Below the pieces are notes generated by a model. That model did no database searches. It worked only from the letters and a program-made list of their open reading frames with translations, and was not told the DNA's origin. Below, piece after piece: positions 46,373 through 54,364 of a DNA stretch of 64,000 nt. The position numbers and the translations under genes were made by a program. The stretch lies in NCBI RefSeq assembly GCF_034347385.1, contig NZ_CP133777.1:2170001-2234000 (forward strand), written 5' to 3'. Within the stretch, counting starts at the first letter, position 1; each line of letters begins with the position of its first letter. This DNA is from Actimicrobium sp. CCC2.4 (GTDB taxonomy: Bacteria > Pseudomonadota > Gammaproteobacteria > Burkholderiales > Burkholderiaceae_D).

Positions 46373-46755
46373 CAGGTCGGCGGTGCCTCGAAGATCAGCG
46401 CCAGTGCCACTTTACGGCCCTCGGCCATCAGGATGTTGTAGGTGCGGCAGGCGGCCTGGTTATCCATGCACTCGACGCCGATGCGGCGATCTGTCAGCGA
46501 AGCACAGAGGCGCGGATGGATGAAGCGCTGGCGCACGCCGGTGCCGAGGATGACTACATCGGGTTGCAGCGAGTTGATGTGATCAAAGTGCTCGGTAGTG
46601 AGCGTCTCGAATCCCGTTACCGGCCAGTCAATCGGCGCCATTTCGGGCAGCACCAGCAAGCTCGTTGTGTAATGACGCAGGTTGATATCGACGCCATCGG
46701 CATCGTAGGAAGTGACGGTCTGGTATTGCTGGGTAGTGGTGTGATGCAGCTTCAT
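46372..46755 (-). CDS. Mth938/DUF498 (Xcc1710-like) family protein
   Basis: Small cytoplasmic protein of 127 residues. Segments VDINLRHYTTSLLVLPE and VVILGTGVRQRFIHPRLC are typical of the Xcc1710/Mth938 family, whose biochemical role is unknown. ATG 46755 fits the family start (MKLHH); a longer frame up to 46821 is unlikely. It overlaps arnT by one base and so appears to be the first gene of the arn transcript, although its function is probably unrelated. It is divergent from alaA. Confidence 0.85.
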   Translation of the reverse strand: MKLHHTTTQQYQTVTSYDADGVDINLRHYTTSLLVLPEMAPIDWPVTGFETLTTEHFDHINSLQPDVVILGTGVRQRFIHPRLCASLTDRRIGVECMDNQAACRTYNILMAEGRKVALALIFEAPPT

Positions 46756-46948
46756 GCGATGCAAGCCAATCAGAAGGTTAGAATCCGGAGGGTGCATTGT
46801 AGCGGCAGTCGAGCCCTTCATGGTGTGATCACCATGGTGAATGTCCGTTTATGCCGGCGTTACCGATTGATAAATGCCCGCGCATTCGGCAAAATAGCCC
46901 CTTTTCGCAATGCAACAAACACTGTCACCCGTTGAAGGAACCGTTACC

Positions 46949-48178
46949 GTGCGACCGATTCAAAAATCCAGAAAACTGGCAGACGTCTGTTACGACATCC
47001 GTGGTCCCGTGCTGGAAAAAGCCAAGCAGATGGAAGACGAGGGCCACAAGATTATCAAGCTCAACATCGGCAACCTGGCCGTGTTCGGTTTCGATGCCCC
47101 CGATGAAATCGTGCAGGACATGATCCGCAACATGCAGAACGCGTCGGGCTATACCGATTCCAAAGGCTTGTTCGCGCCGCGCAAGGCGATCATGCACTAC
47201 ACGCAGGAAAAGAATATCGCCGGTGTCACGATCGATGATGTCTACCTCGGCAACGGCGCCTCCGAGCTGATCGTCATGAGCATGAACGCGCTGCTCAATA
47301 CCGGCGACGAGGTGCTGGTGCCGGCACCCGATTACCCGCTCTGGACCGCCGCGGTTAGCCTGTCGGGTGGCAATCCGGTGCATTACGTTTGTGACGAGCA
47401 GGCCGGCTGGTTTCCCGATATCGAGGATATCAAGCGCAAGATCAACGCCAACACACGCGCCATCGTCGTCATCAATCCGAACAATCCGACCGGCGCGCTG
47501 TATCCCGATGCGCTGCTGCTGCAGATCGTCGAACTGGCACGCCAGCACCAGCTGATCATCTTCGCCGACGAGATCTACGACAAGGTGCTGTACGACGGCG
47601 TCACGCATACCTCAATGGCGTCGCTGGCCGATGACGTGCTGTTCATTACCTTCAACGGCCTGTCGAAGAACTATCGCTCGTGCGGTTACCGCGCCGGTTG
47701 GATGGTGGTCTCGGGCCAGAAAAAACATGCGCGCGATTACATCGAGGGCCTCAACATGCTGACCTCGATGCGCCTGTGCGCCAATGCGCCCGGGCAGTAC
47801 GCAATCCAGACCGCGCTCGGCGGTTACCAGAGCATCAATGACCTGGTCGGTCCGGGCGGTCGTTTGCTGCGCCAGCGCGACCTCGCGCACAAGTTGCTCA
47901 CGGCGATCCCGGGCGTGACCTGTGTCAAGCCGAAGTCGGCGCTGTACATGTTCCCGCGGCTTGATCCGGCGATGTACCCGATTGCCAATGACCAGGATTT
48001 TGCGTACCAGTTGCTGGCCGAGGAGCGCGTGCTGATCGTGCAGGGCACCGGTTTCAATTGCCCGACGCCCGACCACTTCCGGGTGGTTTTCCTGCCCAAC
48101 ACCGATGACCTGACCGACGCGATGGGACGCATTGCGCGCTTCCTCGAGGGCTACCGCAAAAGCCACGGCACTTCCTAA
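46949..48178 (+). CDS. alaA: Alanine aminotransferase AlaA
   Basis: PLP-dependent class I aminotransferase of 409 residues that makes alanine from pyruvate and glutamate. It closely follows E. coli AlaA: IQKSRKLADVCYDIRGPVLE, LVPAPDYPLWTAAVSLSGG, VVINPNNPTGALYPD and FADEIYDKVLYDG, with the PLP lysine in FITFNGLSKNYRSCGYR. I chose GTG 46949, which has AAGGAA eight bases upstream and gives the family length; ATG 46910 would add 13 residues and has no ribosome binding site. One oddity: the usual GNPAPFGF reads GNLAVFGF. It precedes hom by 45 bases in the same direction. Confidence 0.9.
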   Translation: MRPIQKSRKLADVCYDIRGPVLEKAKQMEDEGHKIIKLNIGNLAVFGFDAPDEIVQDMIRNMQNASGYTDSKGLFAPRKAIMHYTQEKNIAGVTIDDVYLGNGASELIVMSMNALLNTGDEVLVPAPDYPLWTAAVSLSGGNPVHYVCDEQAGWFPDIEDIKRKINANTRAIVVINPNNPTGALYPDALLLQIVELARQHQLIIFADEIYDKVLYDGVTHTSMASLADDVLFITFNGLSKNYRSCGYRAGWMVVSGQKKHARDYIEGLNMLTSMRLCANAPGQYAIQTALGGYQSINDLVGPGGRLLRQRDLAHKLLTAIPGVTCVKPKSALYMFPRLDPAMYPIANDQDFAYQLLAEERVLIVQGTGFNCPTPDHFRVVFLPNTDDLTDAMGRIARFLEGYRKSHGTS

Positions 48179-48223
48179 TCCACCCAGGCCGGCGATGACG
48201 CCGGCAGCACCAAGAGCACAATT

Positions 48224-49534
48224 ATGAAACCCATCAAAGTAGGCCTGTTAGGCATCGGCACCGTTGGTGCCGGCACATTCAATGTCCTTAAGCGCAATGC
48301 CGAAGAAATCACCCGGCGCGCCGGTCGCCGGATCGAAATCGCGATGGTCGCCGACCTCAATGTCGAACGCGCCCGCGCGCTGACCAACAACGAATGCGAA
48401 GTCGTCGACGATGCCAATCTGGTCGTCAACCATCCCGACATCGACATCGTCATCGAACTGATAGGCGGCTACGGCATCGCCAAAAGCCTGGTCCTGCAAG
48501 CCATCACTAATGGCAAGCATGTGGTCACCGCCAACAAGGCCTTGCTGGCCCTGCATGGCAACGAGATCTTCAAGGCAGCGCAAGAAAAAGGCGTCATCGT
48601 CGCCTTCGAAGCAGCGGTGGCCGGTGGCATCCCGATCATCAAGTCGCTGCGTGAAGGCCTCACGGCCAACCGCATTGAATGGATCGCCGGCATCATCAAC
48701 GGCACCACCAATTTCATCCTCTCCGAGATGCGCGACAGGGGGCTCGACTTTAATACCGCGCTGCTCGAAGCCCAGCAGCTCGGTTATGCCGAAGCCGATC
48801 CGACCTTCGATATCGAAGGCATCGACGCCGCCCACAAGGTAACGCTGATGGCATCGATCGCGTTCGGCATTCCGGTCCAGTTCGACAAGGCCCACGTTGA
48901 AGGCATCACACAGTTGCAGGCGATCGACATCGGCTATGCCGAACAGCTCGGTTACCGGATCAAACTGCTGGGCATCACCAGGCGCACGCCGCTGGGCATC
49001 GAGTTGCGCGTCCACCCGACGCTGATCCCGGCCAGGCAATTGATCGCCAATGTCGAGGGCGCGATGAATGCGGTGGTGGTGCAGGGTGATGCGGTCGGTG
49101 CGACGCTGTATTACGGCAAGGGTGCCGGCGCCGAGCCAACCGCGTCAGCCGTCATCGCCGACCTGGTCGACATCACGCGCCTGTTCACGGCCGAGCCGGG
49201 TCACCGCGTACCGCATCTGGCATTCCAGCCGGATGCGATGACCGACACGCCTATCCTGCCGATGTCCGAAATCACCACCAGCTACTACCTGCGCCTGCAT
49301 GTGGCCGACCAGCTCGGCGTGCTCGCGGCTGTCACGCGCATCCTGGCGGATTCGGATATCTCGATCGACGCGATGCTGCAAAAGGAACCGGCCGATGGCG
49401 AGACCCAGACCGACATCATCATGCTGACGCATCAGACTCAAGAGAAGCGTGTCGATGTCGCGATTGCGCGCATCGAGGCGCTGGCGACGGTGATCGGGAA
49501 GGTGACGCGGATTCGGTTGGAAGAACTGGAGTAG
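48224..49534 (+). CDS. hom: Homoserine dehydrogenase
   Basis: NAD(P)-dependent enzyme of 436 residues that reduces aspartate semialdehyde to homoserine for threonine and methionine synthesis. The Rossmann motif GLLGIGTVGAGTFNVL lies at the N-terminus. The homoserine dehydrogenase signature GITNF-like stretch is GIINGTTNFILSEM, and KALLALHGNE and the AEADPTFDIEGIDAAHK motif follow. A C-terminal ACT domain (from about residue 350: YYLRLHVADQLGVLAAVTRI) allows feedback control. thrC, which commonly follows hom in Burkholderiales, is not next to it; a repeat-rich patch begins instead. Confidence 0.95.
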   Translation: MKPIKVGLLGIGTVGAGTFNVLKRNAEEITRRAGRRIEIAMVADLNVERARALTNNECEVVDDANLVVNHPDIDIVIELIGGYGIAKSLVLQAITNGKHVVTANKALLALHGNEIFKAAQEKGVIVAFEAAVAGGIPIIKSLREGLTANRIEWIAGIINGTTNFILSEMRDRGLDFNTALLEAQQLGYAEADPTFDIEGIDAAHKVTLMASIAFGIPVQFDKAHVEGITQLQAIDIGYAEQLGYRIKLLGITRRTPLGIELRVHPTLIPARQLIANVEGAMNAVVVQGDAVGATLYYGKGAGAEPTASAVIADLVDITRLFTAEPGHRVPHLAFQPDAMTDTPILPMSEITTSYYLRLHVADQLGVLAAVTRILADSDISIDAMLQKEPADGETQTDIIMLTHQTQEKRVDVAIARIEALATVIGKVTRIRLEELE

Positions 49535-49603
49535 GGGGAAGTTGCCGGTTTGCTGCTGGCTCGTTGATGACGGCTATATCTGATGAGTCAGCGAACCCGC
49601 AAA

Positions 49604-49697
49604 CCGTTCATCCTGAGCTTGTCGAAGGAAGCTTGTCGAAGGACACTTTTCGAAGGCGCTGCGGACGGTGCGCCTTCGACAGGGTCAGGCCGAACGG
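49604..49697. repeat. Imperfect inverted repeat (CCGTTC...GAACGG element)
   Basis: Arms of 25 bases at 49604-49628 and 49673-49697, both carrying TGTCGAAGG in opposite orientation, match with about four mismatches. The loop contains a second GCTTGTCGAAGGA. Elements of this kind (TTCGACAGG-type palindromes) are dispersed between genes in many betaproteobacteria. It creates short spurious frames on both strands. Confidence 0.8.
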
Positions 49698-49755
49698 TAA
49701 ATAGTGGGATCGCGGTAAGCACTCCACGAACGGTAGACGGTGAATTCGAAGTAAA

Positions 49756-50069
49756 AGCTCAGTTCGCCTTCTCCGGCAACGGCAAATGTACCCACTCCTT
49801 GTAAAAAGCCTCGATGTCCGGCTCGAATTCATGGATCACCGGATACCACGGTGTCGGTGCTTCGACATCGTGCATCGTCCCGCATTGGGGGCAGTAGTAT
49901 TCGCGGTAGACCTGCCAGGTGGTGTCGGGTGCCATCAAGGCCGGATAGACCTGTTCCATCGCTTCCGGCGTATCGCGGACATACACCAGCGCGTCAATTT
50001 TCCAGTTGTTGCGGTAGTCGCCGAATTCGTGGCCGCAACTGCATTTGGTGACCCACTGTTTGGTGGTCT
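49756..50069 (-). pseudogene. Duplicated 3' end of acxC (fragment)
   Basis: These 314 bases match 51454-51767 with about eight differences by eye (about 97%). They encode the last 103 codons of the acetone carboxylase gamma subunit with an intact frame and stop (C-terminus WVHLPLPEKAN) but no start. Homology ends sharply at 50069. Predicted changes include E for A in TPEAM and I for L in KIDAL. The copy is in the same orientation as acxC and lies 1.4 kb beyond its 3' end. It cannot encode a functional subunit. Confidence 0.88.
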
Positions 50070-50157
50070 CGCACTTGTCTATTCTTCAGTTGGCGCCGAT
50101 AGTGACCTTTGTATGGTGACAGCCGGGCTCGACTCAGCAGCTGATGAGGCGTACACG

Positions 50158-50355
50158 ATGAGAGGTACTGATGCGATGCTGACCGACCAGCGAACAAAGA
50201 ATGTGCGGGCGGTCCGGCGGCTGTTGGGGCATGCAAAATTGCAAAGTACGACACACCAAGTCGGCATTGAGGTCGATGACGCGTTTGAAATCGCCGAACA
50301 GATGAAATATCACCGTCGACCGGCAAGCGCGTCGCCGAAGTTAAGAGACATTTAG
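50158..50355 (+). pseudogene. Tyrosine recombinase (integrase) C-terminal remnant
   Basis: The plus-strand frame contains RTKNVRAVRRLLGHAKLQST and then GIEVDDAFEIAEQ. This is the C-terminal end of phage-type tyrosine recombinases, in which typical members have RTKNLRAVQLLLGHTKLEST...YLGIEVDDALEIAEQ. The LLGH box is intact, but the catalytic tyrosine expected after ST is lost (THQVGIEVDD in place of RYLGIEVDD), and the rest of the protein is missing. It is a scar of a mobile element, next to the acxC duplication. Confidence 0.75.
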
Positions 50356-50389
50356 CGGCCAATTGCCGTCATTCAAAAAAAGGAAAAGT

Positions 50390-50836
50390 ATGGAGAAGAA
50401 CGTCCGTCAAATGCCAGGTTCATGCCACTGCGGAACAGTAAAATTCCAAGTCCGGCTCACCGACGGGCTCAACACTGCGCGGCGTTGCAATTGCTCGTAT
50501 TGCCGAATGCGCGGAGCGATTGCAGTCTCGGCAGCGCTGAAGGATATCGAATTCATTACCGGCGAGGAGACGCTGACTCTTTACCAGTTCAACACGATGC
50601 AGGCAAAACACTATTTTTGCTCGAGGTGCGGAATTTACACGCACCATCAACGCCGGTCAAATCCGGATCAATACGGAATCAATGCAGCCTGCCTGGAAGG
50701 AATCAGTCCATTTGACTTTGAAGAAGTACCAGTGAATGAAGGAGGCATTCATCCCAACGATAACGTTGCCAAGAGCGGTCCCAGCGTCGCAGGGTACCTA
50801 CGATTCTTGCCCAAAAAGAATGACCAAGATAAGTGA
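50390..50836 (+). CDS. GFA family (CENP-V/Mss4-like zinc) protein
   Basis: Small protein of 148 residues of the glutathione-dependent formaldehyde-activating (GFA) superfamily. The zinc ligands are visible: CHCG near residue 12, CNCSYC near residue 35, and CSRCGIYTHH near residue 77. Members adopt an Mss4-like fold; activity varies and is unproven here. AAAAGGAAAAG precedes ATG 50390. It is the only intact gene within the patch between the two acxC copies, and was probably carried by the mobile element whose integrase remnant lies before it. Confidence 0.85.
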   Translation: MEKNVRQMPGSCHCGTVKFQVRLTDGLNTARRCNCSYCRMRGAIAVSAALKDIEFITGEETLTLYQFNTMQAKHYFCSRCGIYTHHQRRSNPDQYGINAACLEGISPFDFEEVPVNEGGIHPNDNVAKSGPSVAGYLRFLPKKNDQDK

Positions 50837-50870
50837 GCGGCCGTCCCGATGGTGACGGGTAAGGACAGGT

Positions 50871-50906
50871 CAACTTCAATTTCAACTTCAACTTCAACTT
50901 CAACTA
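50871..50906. repeat. Hexanucleotide tandem repeat (CAACTT)6
   Basis: Six units of CAACTT, of which the second (CAATTT) and last (CAACTA) each have one change. GACAGGT leads directly into it. A shorter related block, TCAACA-TCAACA-TCAACC, occurs at 51279-51296, also after a CAGGTCAA. The reverse strand reads as a spurious MKLKLKLK frame. Confidence 0.9.
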
Positions 50907-50979
50907 CGGCGTCAGTCCTTCCCGTCAAATTTCGGGGGGCGCGGTTTCGCTAACCGTCGCAAACCACATTGGCAGCAAC

Positions 50980-51031
50980 CAGGGTCAGAGTTTTTTTTCG
51001 CAAGGGTATCGCGAAAATTACTCTGACCCTG
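50980..51031. repeat. REP-like palindrome with CAGGGTCAGAGT arms
   Basis: Perfect 12-base arms, CAGGGTCAGAGT (50980-50991) and ACTCTGACCCTG (51020-51031), enclose a second inverted repeat (TTTTCGC/GCGAAAA). The whole forms a long hairpin. GGGTCAGAG palindromes of this type are often scattered in genomes with REP-associated transposases; no transposase is in this window. Confidence 0.85.
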
Positions 51032-51313
51032 CTTGCGGATTCGGAGCGCTTGCCATCCAATTTCCTTACTGGGGTTACTTGCGGGGCTGTTTCTCCGTCA
51101 TGACCTAGCCGGGGGCGGCCCGGCTGTCGGACCGGCAGGCGGTCCCTTCTTTTTGCTTCGCTGTATGGACCGGGTACATACACTTCGCCAAAAAGAAGTA
51201 CCCCAAAAAAAAGGCGACCGCGAGGAGGCTGCCCTTCGGGTTCCCAAAAGGCGGGACAGGTCAAAGTCAACTGCCAGGTCAACATCAACATCAACCTCAA
51301 AACCACAACACAA

Positions 51314-51384
51314 GGGTGCAATAACCGAAGACCGTTGCGCCGATTGGTCCGTGCGCGGTGCAATGCCCTGCGGTTATTGCACCC
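51314..51384. repeat. Inverted repeat with GGGTGCAATAACCG arms
   Basis: Perfect 14-base arms at 51314-51327 and 51371-51384 enclose 43 bases that contain further GGTGCAAT/GTTGCGCC-like partial repeats. Such GGTGCAATA palindromes are common intergenic elements in beta- and gammaproteobacteria. It lies immediately downstream of acxC and could also end its transcript. Confidence 0.8.
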
Positions 51385-51453
51385 TACGACATGAGGCGGG
51401 CGGGTAGGGTGTTTTGCGCCCGCGCGAAGCAGTTATCGCACGAGCAGCCAATC

Positions 51454-51767
51454 AGCTCAGTTCGCCTTCTCCGGCAACGGCAAATGCACCCACTCCTTAT
51501 AAAAAGCCTCGATGTCCGGCTCGAATTCATGGATCACCGGATACCACGGCGTCGGTGCTTCGACATCGTGCATGGTCCCGCATTGGGGGCAGTAGTATTC
51601 GCGGTAGACCTGCCAGGTGGTGTCGGGTGCCATCAAGGCCGGATAGACCTGTTCCATCGCTGCCGGCGTGTCGCGGACATACACCAGCGCGTCAAGTTTC
51701 CAGTTGTTGCGGTAGTCGCCGAATTCATGGCCGCAACTGCATTTGGTGACCCACTGTTTGGTGGTCT
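51454..51767 (-). repeat. Direct repeat copy 2 (3' part of intact acxC)
   Basis: This is the in-gene partner of the 314-base copy at 49756-50069. The boundary at 51454 lies just three bases after the acxC stop codon, so the duplication begins practically at the gene end and runs into it. Confidence 0.88.
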
Positions 51768-51963
51768 TGTTCTGGGCGATATACAGGTGCAGGCTGATCG
51801 GCAGGATGATCTTGTCATCCCACGGCAGCTTCGCTTGCAGCGTATTCAAATACATGCGGAAGCGGTCGTCGTCCTTGGGCATCGACAGCATGCGCATCGT
51901 GGTGTCCCAGTCCAGTTTGCCTTCGACCAGGTAGTTCACTTGCTCTTGTGTGTAGACAGACAT
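51457..51963 (-). CDS. acxC: Acetone carboxylase gamma subunit
   Basis: Small subunit of 168 residues of the alpha2-beta2-gamma2 acetone carboxylase, which converts acetone and bicarbonate to acetoacetate with ATP. It begins MSVYTQEQVNYLVEGKLDWD, the usual start of the gamma subunit. Paired cysteines (KCSCGHEFGDYR and YYCPQCGTMHDVEAPTP) look like a metal-binding site. GGAG precedes the ATG. It is last in the acxABC unit, 76 bases after acxB, with a hairpin in that gap. Its last 103 codons are duplicated downstream. Confidence 0.9.
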   Translation of the reverse strand: MSVYTQEQVNYLVEGKLDWDTTMRMLSMPKDDDRFRMYLNTLQAKLPWDDKIILPISLHLYIAQNKTTKQWVTKCSCGHEFGDYRNNWKLDALVYVRDTPAAMEQVYPALMAPDTTWQVYREYYCPQCGTMHDVEAPTPWYPVIHEFEPDIEAFYKEWVHLPLPEKAN

Positions 51964-51988
51964 GGTTCATCTCCAGTTATTGTGGTTG

Positions 51989-52009
51989 GCCGGACCGGTA
52001 TGGTCCGGC
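51989..52009 (-). promoter_or_regulatory. Intercistronic hairpin between acxB and acxC
   Basis: Perfect 8-bp stem GCCGGACC/GGTCCGGC with a five-base loop. There is no T-run, so it is not a standard terminator. It may protect or process the mRNA and set the relative amount of the gamma subunit. Confidence 0.5.
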
Positions 52010-52039
52010 TTGCAAGCATTCCTGCACAGCGTCACACCC

Positions 52040-54364
52040 TCATTCTTCGACCAGCACCACCGTGCGCACGTCCGGCAATTTGGACAGGTCCATCCGGTGC
52101 TTGGAACCGAACGAGGGCACACCCAGCTCGGACTCGGGCAAGTCCCAATCGGCCGGCAAATTCCAGAAGGTCTTGAACTCCTGCTTGAACTTGGCGCTCA
52201 GATCAAAACTGGTCGCAAACATGTGCCGCACCTGGACCGAGGCTGTCTTGGTGACGATGCGCTCGCGCTCCTGTTTCATCCAGTCTCTGGTCGGCATCGC
52301 CCGGGCGATGCGTTCCTTGCGCACTTGCTGGCGACGGGCGGCCGTGCCGGCGACGTCGACGCTCCAGATACCGTCGGCATCCTGTGCTATCACCACGCCG
52401 TAGACTTTCTCGGCGAACTCGGGCAGCACGAAGCGGCTGTTGAGATCGGTTGCCACGTTGGCGCAATCGCGATCGAGCGGATCGCCAAAGCCCGGGCCGC
52501 CGCGCAGATAGTTCAGGTACAGATCATGGTTCTCGAAGATCGCTTCGGTGGTGGTGCATTGCTTGTCGCGCTTGACCTTGGCATCGGCACCGATGTGCTT
52601 CTCGTAGTGCGCGTCGGCCGGATTGCGGTCGGCACCCAGCGGCAGTGACAGGCCGTCGCGGATGCGGGCTTCGAGGTCGGTCTTGTGGGCCTGGAAACGA
52701 TAGCCGGTGGCGGACGGATAGCCCCCCATCAAGCCCCAGTCGCTGTTCATGTAGCCATTGCCCGAGAAAAACATGGTCCAGTCCTGCGCCTTCCAGACCA
52801 TGCGCAGGGTCTCAAAGCCGCACCCGCCGCGAAACTTGCCGTAACCGCCGGAGTTGGATTTGACATTGCGTCCCAGGTACAGCATCGGCTCGGCCAGTTC
52901 CCAGATCTCAATGTCGCCCATGTCGCCTTCGGGATTCCACACCGCCGCATTGTGATTCAAGCCATCCTTGACGGCGCAGGCACCGGTGCCGCAGGCGGCA
53001 GTCTCGAAGCTGTTGACCGCATGCACTTCGCCGTCCTGATTGATACCGCCGCCTTGCAGCCAGTTGCAGGCATTGGCATTGCCGGCATTGACCTCTTCCA
53101 GATAGCCGCGCGCAAAGTAGGATTGGCTCATGCCGCGCCAGACGCCGCTCCAGGCCGAGACCAGGAAATGCCAGGCATTGGCATGCGCGGTACGGCGGTC
53201 ATCCGGATTCATCCAGGTGCCTTTGGGGATCTTGAATTCGGTCGCGTAGTAGGCACCGTCATTGATGCGCGCAGTCGGCACCAGCGTCTGCGTGAGCATG
53301 ACCCAGATGCCGCTGGTGAAGGCGACATGGTTGGCATTGTAGGCATGCCAGCCCCAGCGACTCGCGCCTTCAAAATTGAGCTTCCAGCTGGCGTCGGGGC
53401 GGATCGTCATTTCGCACGGCGCGTGCATGATGCTGTTGAGCTTGCCGAACTCGGACGCCAGGCTCATGTCCGGATGGTCATACGGCACATCAACAAAAGA
53501 TACCCGGCGGTAGACGCCGGGAACCGTCATCGCTTTGAGCCGCAACTGCAAACCGCGCCGGCCTTCTTCGATGATTTCATCGGCAAACTTGAGGTAGTTG
53601 TCGACACCTTCGGCGGCGAGCACTTCTTCGACCAGCTTGCGCACCATATGGCAACCGGCGATACGGGTGCGTTCGTCCAGAATCCAGTACTTGGGAGTGC
53701 GCACGTTGCGCTGGCTTTCGTGCAGCCAATCCCGTAGCGGTACATCGTTGGCACCGGTCTTGCGGCAGGTGATCTGCAAGCCGTCACCGAAGCGCGAGAC
53801 CTGCCCGCTCGACATCGATCCCGGTGTCATGGCACCCAGATCGATCACATGCGTGACGCCGCCGACCCAGCCGACCAGATTACCTTCCCAGAAAATCGGC
53901 ACGATGGTGGCGATGTCACACGGATGCACATTCCCGATCGAGCAATCGTTGTTGGTGAACATGTCGCCGGGGTTGATGCCGGGATTAACTTCCCAGGCAT
54001 TCTCGATCATGTACTTGATCGCCGCGCCCATGGTGCCGACGTGGATGATGATGCCGGTCGAGGTCAGGATGCAATCGCCGGCGGCATTGTAGAGCGTGAA
54101 GCAGAGCTCGCCTTCCTGCTCGACGATCGGCGAGGCGGCGATTTTCTTGGCGGTTTCGCGGGCATGCACCAGGCCGCCACGGATACGCGAAAACAGTTTT
54201 TCATAAATGATCGGTTCGGCTTCCTTGAAGGCCAGGGTTTCCAGCCCGTTGTAAAAGCCGGTTTCTTTGGTACGTGCGAGCATCGCATCGCGGTGCTGCT
54301 TGAGGGTTTTGCCATTGCCCAGCAGATCGGGCAGGCCCATTTCTTTGGCGGACATCTTGTTCAT
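52040..54364 (-). CDS. acxB: Acetone carboxylase alpha subunit (hydantoinase B family)
   Basis: Large subunit of 774 residues of the hydantoinase B/N-methylhydantoinase family. The start MNKMSAKEMGLPDLLG fits the alpha subunit, followed by YNAAGDCILTSTGIIIHVGTMG and GDMFTNNDCSIGNVHPCDIA. The C-terminus (DLSKLPDVRTVVLVEE) is complete. It carries the acetone and bicarbonate chemistry together with the beta subunit. ATG 54364 has AAGGAG upstream and overlaps the acxA stop in an ATGA; a longer frame up to 54418 is unlikely. Confidence 0.92.
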   Translation of the reverse strand: MNKMSAKEMGLPDLLGNGKTLKQHRDAMLARTKETGFYNGLETLAFKEAEPIIYEKLFSRIRGGLVHARETAKKIAASPIVEQEGELCFTLYNAAGDCILTSTGIIIHVGTMGAAIKYMIENAWEVNPGINPGDMFTNNDCSIGNVHPCDIATIVPIFWEGNLVGWVGGVTHVIDLGAMTPGSMSSGQVSRFGDGLQITCRKTGANDVPLRDWLHESQRNVRTPKYWILDERTRIAGCHMVRKLVEEVLAAEGVDNYLKFADEIIEEGRRGLQLRLKAMTVPGVYRRVSFVDVPYDHPDMSLASEFGKLNSIMHAPCEMTIRPDASWKLNFEGASRWGWHAYNANHVAFTSGIWVMLTQTLVPTARINDGAYYATEFKIPKGTWMNPDDRRTAHANAWHFLVSAWSGVWRGMSQSYFARGYLEEVNAGNANACNWLQGGGINQDGEVHAVNSFETAACGTGACAVKDGLNHNAAVWNPEGDMGDIEIWELAEPMLYLGRNVKSNSGGYGKFRGGCGFETLRMVWKAQDWTMFFSGNGYMNSDWGLMGGYPSATGYRFQAHKTDLEARIRDGLSLPLGADRNPADAHYEKHIGADAKVKRDKQCTTTEAIFENHDLYLNYLRGGPGFGDPLDRDCANVATDLNSRFVLPEFAEKVYGVVIAQDADGIWSVDVAGTAARRQQVRKERIARAMPTRDWMKQERERIVTKTASVQVRHMFATSFDLSAKFKQEFKTFWNLPADWDLPESELGVPSFGSKHRMDLSKLPDVRTVVLVEE

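Noticed and set aside
50703-50903. MKLKLKLK reading frame
   Set aside because: Translation of the CAACTT tandem repeat.
51033-51407. ORFs on both strands in the repeat patch (for example FFWGTSFWRS-like peptides)
   Set aside because: These peptides come from dispersed intergenic repeats and appear as false genes in many genomes.
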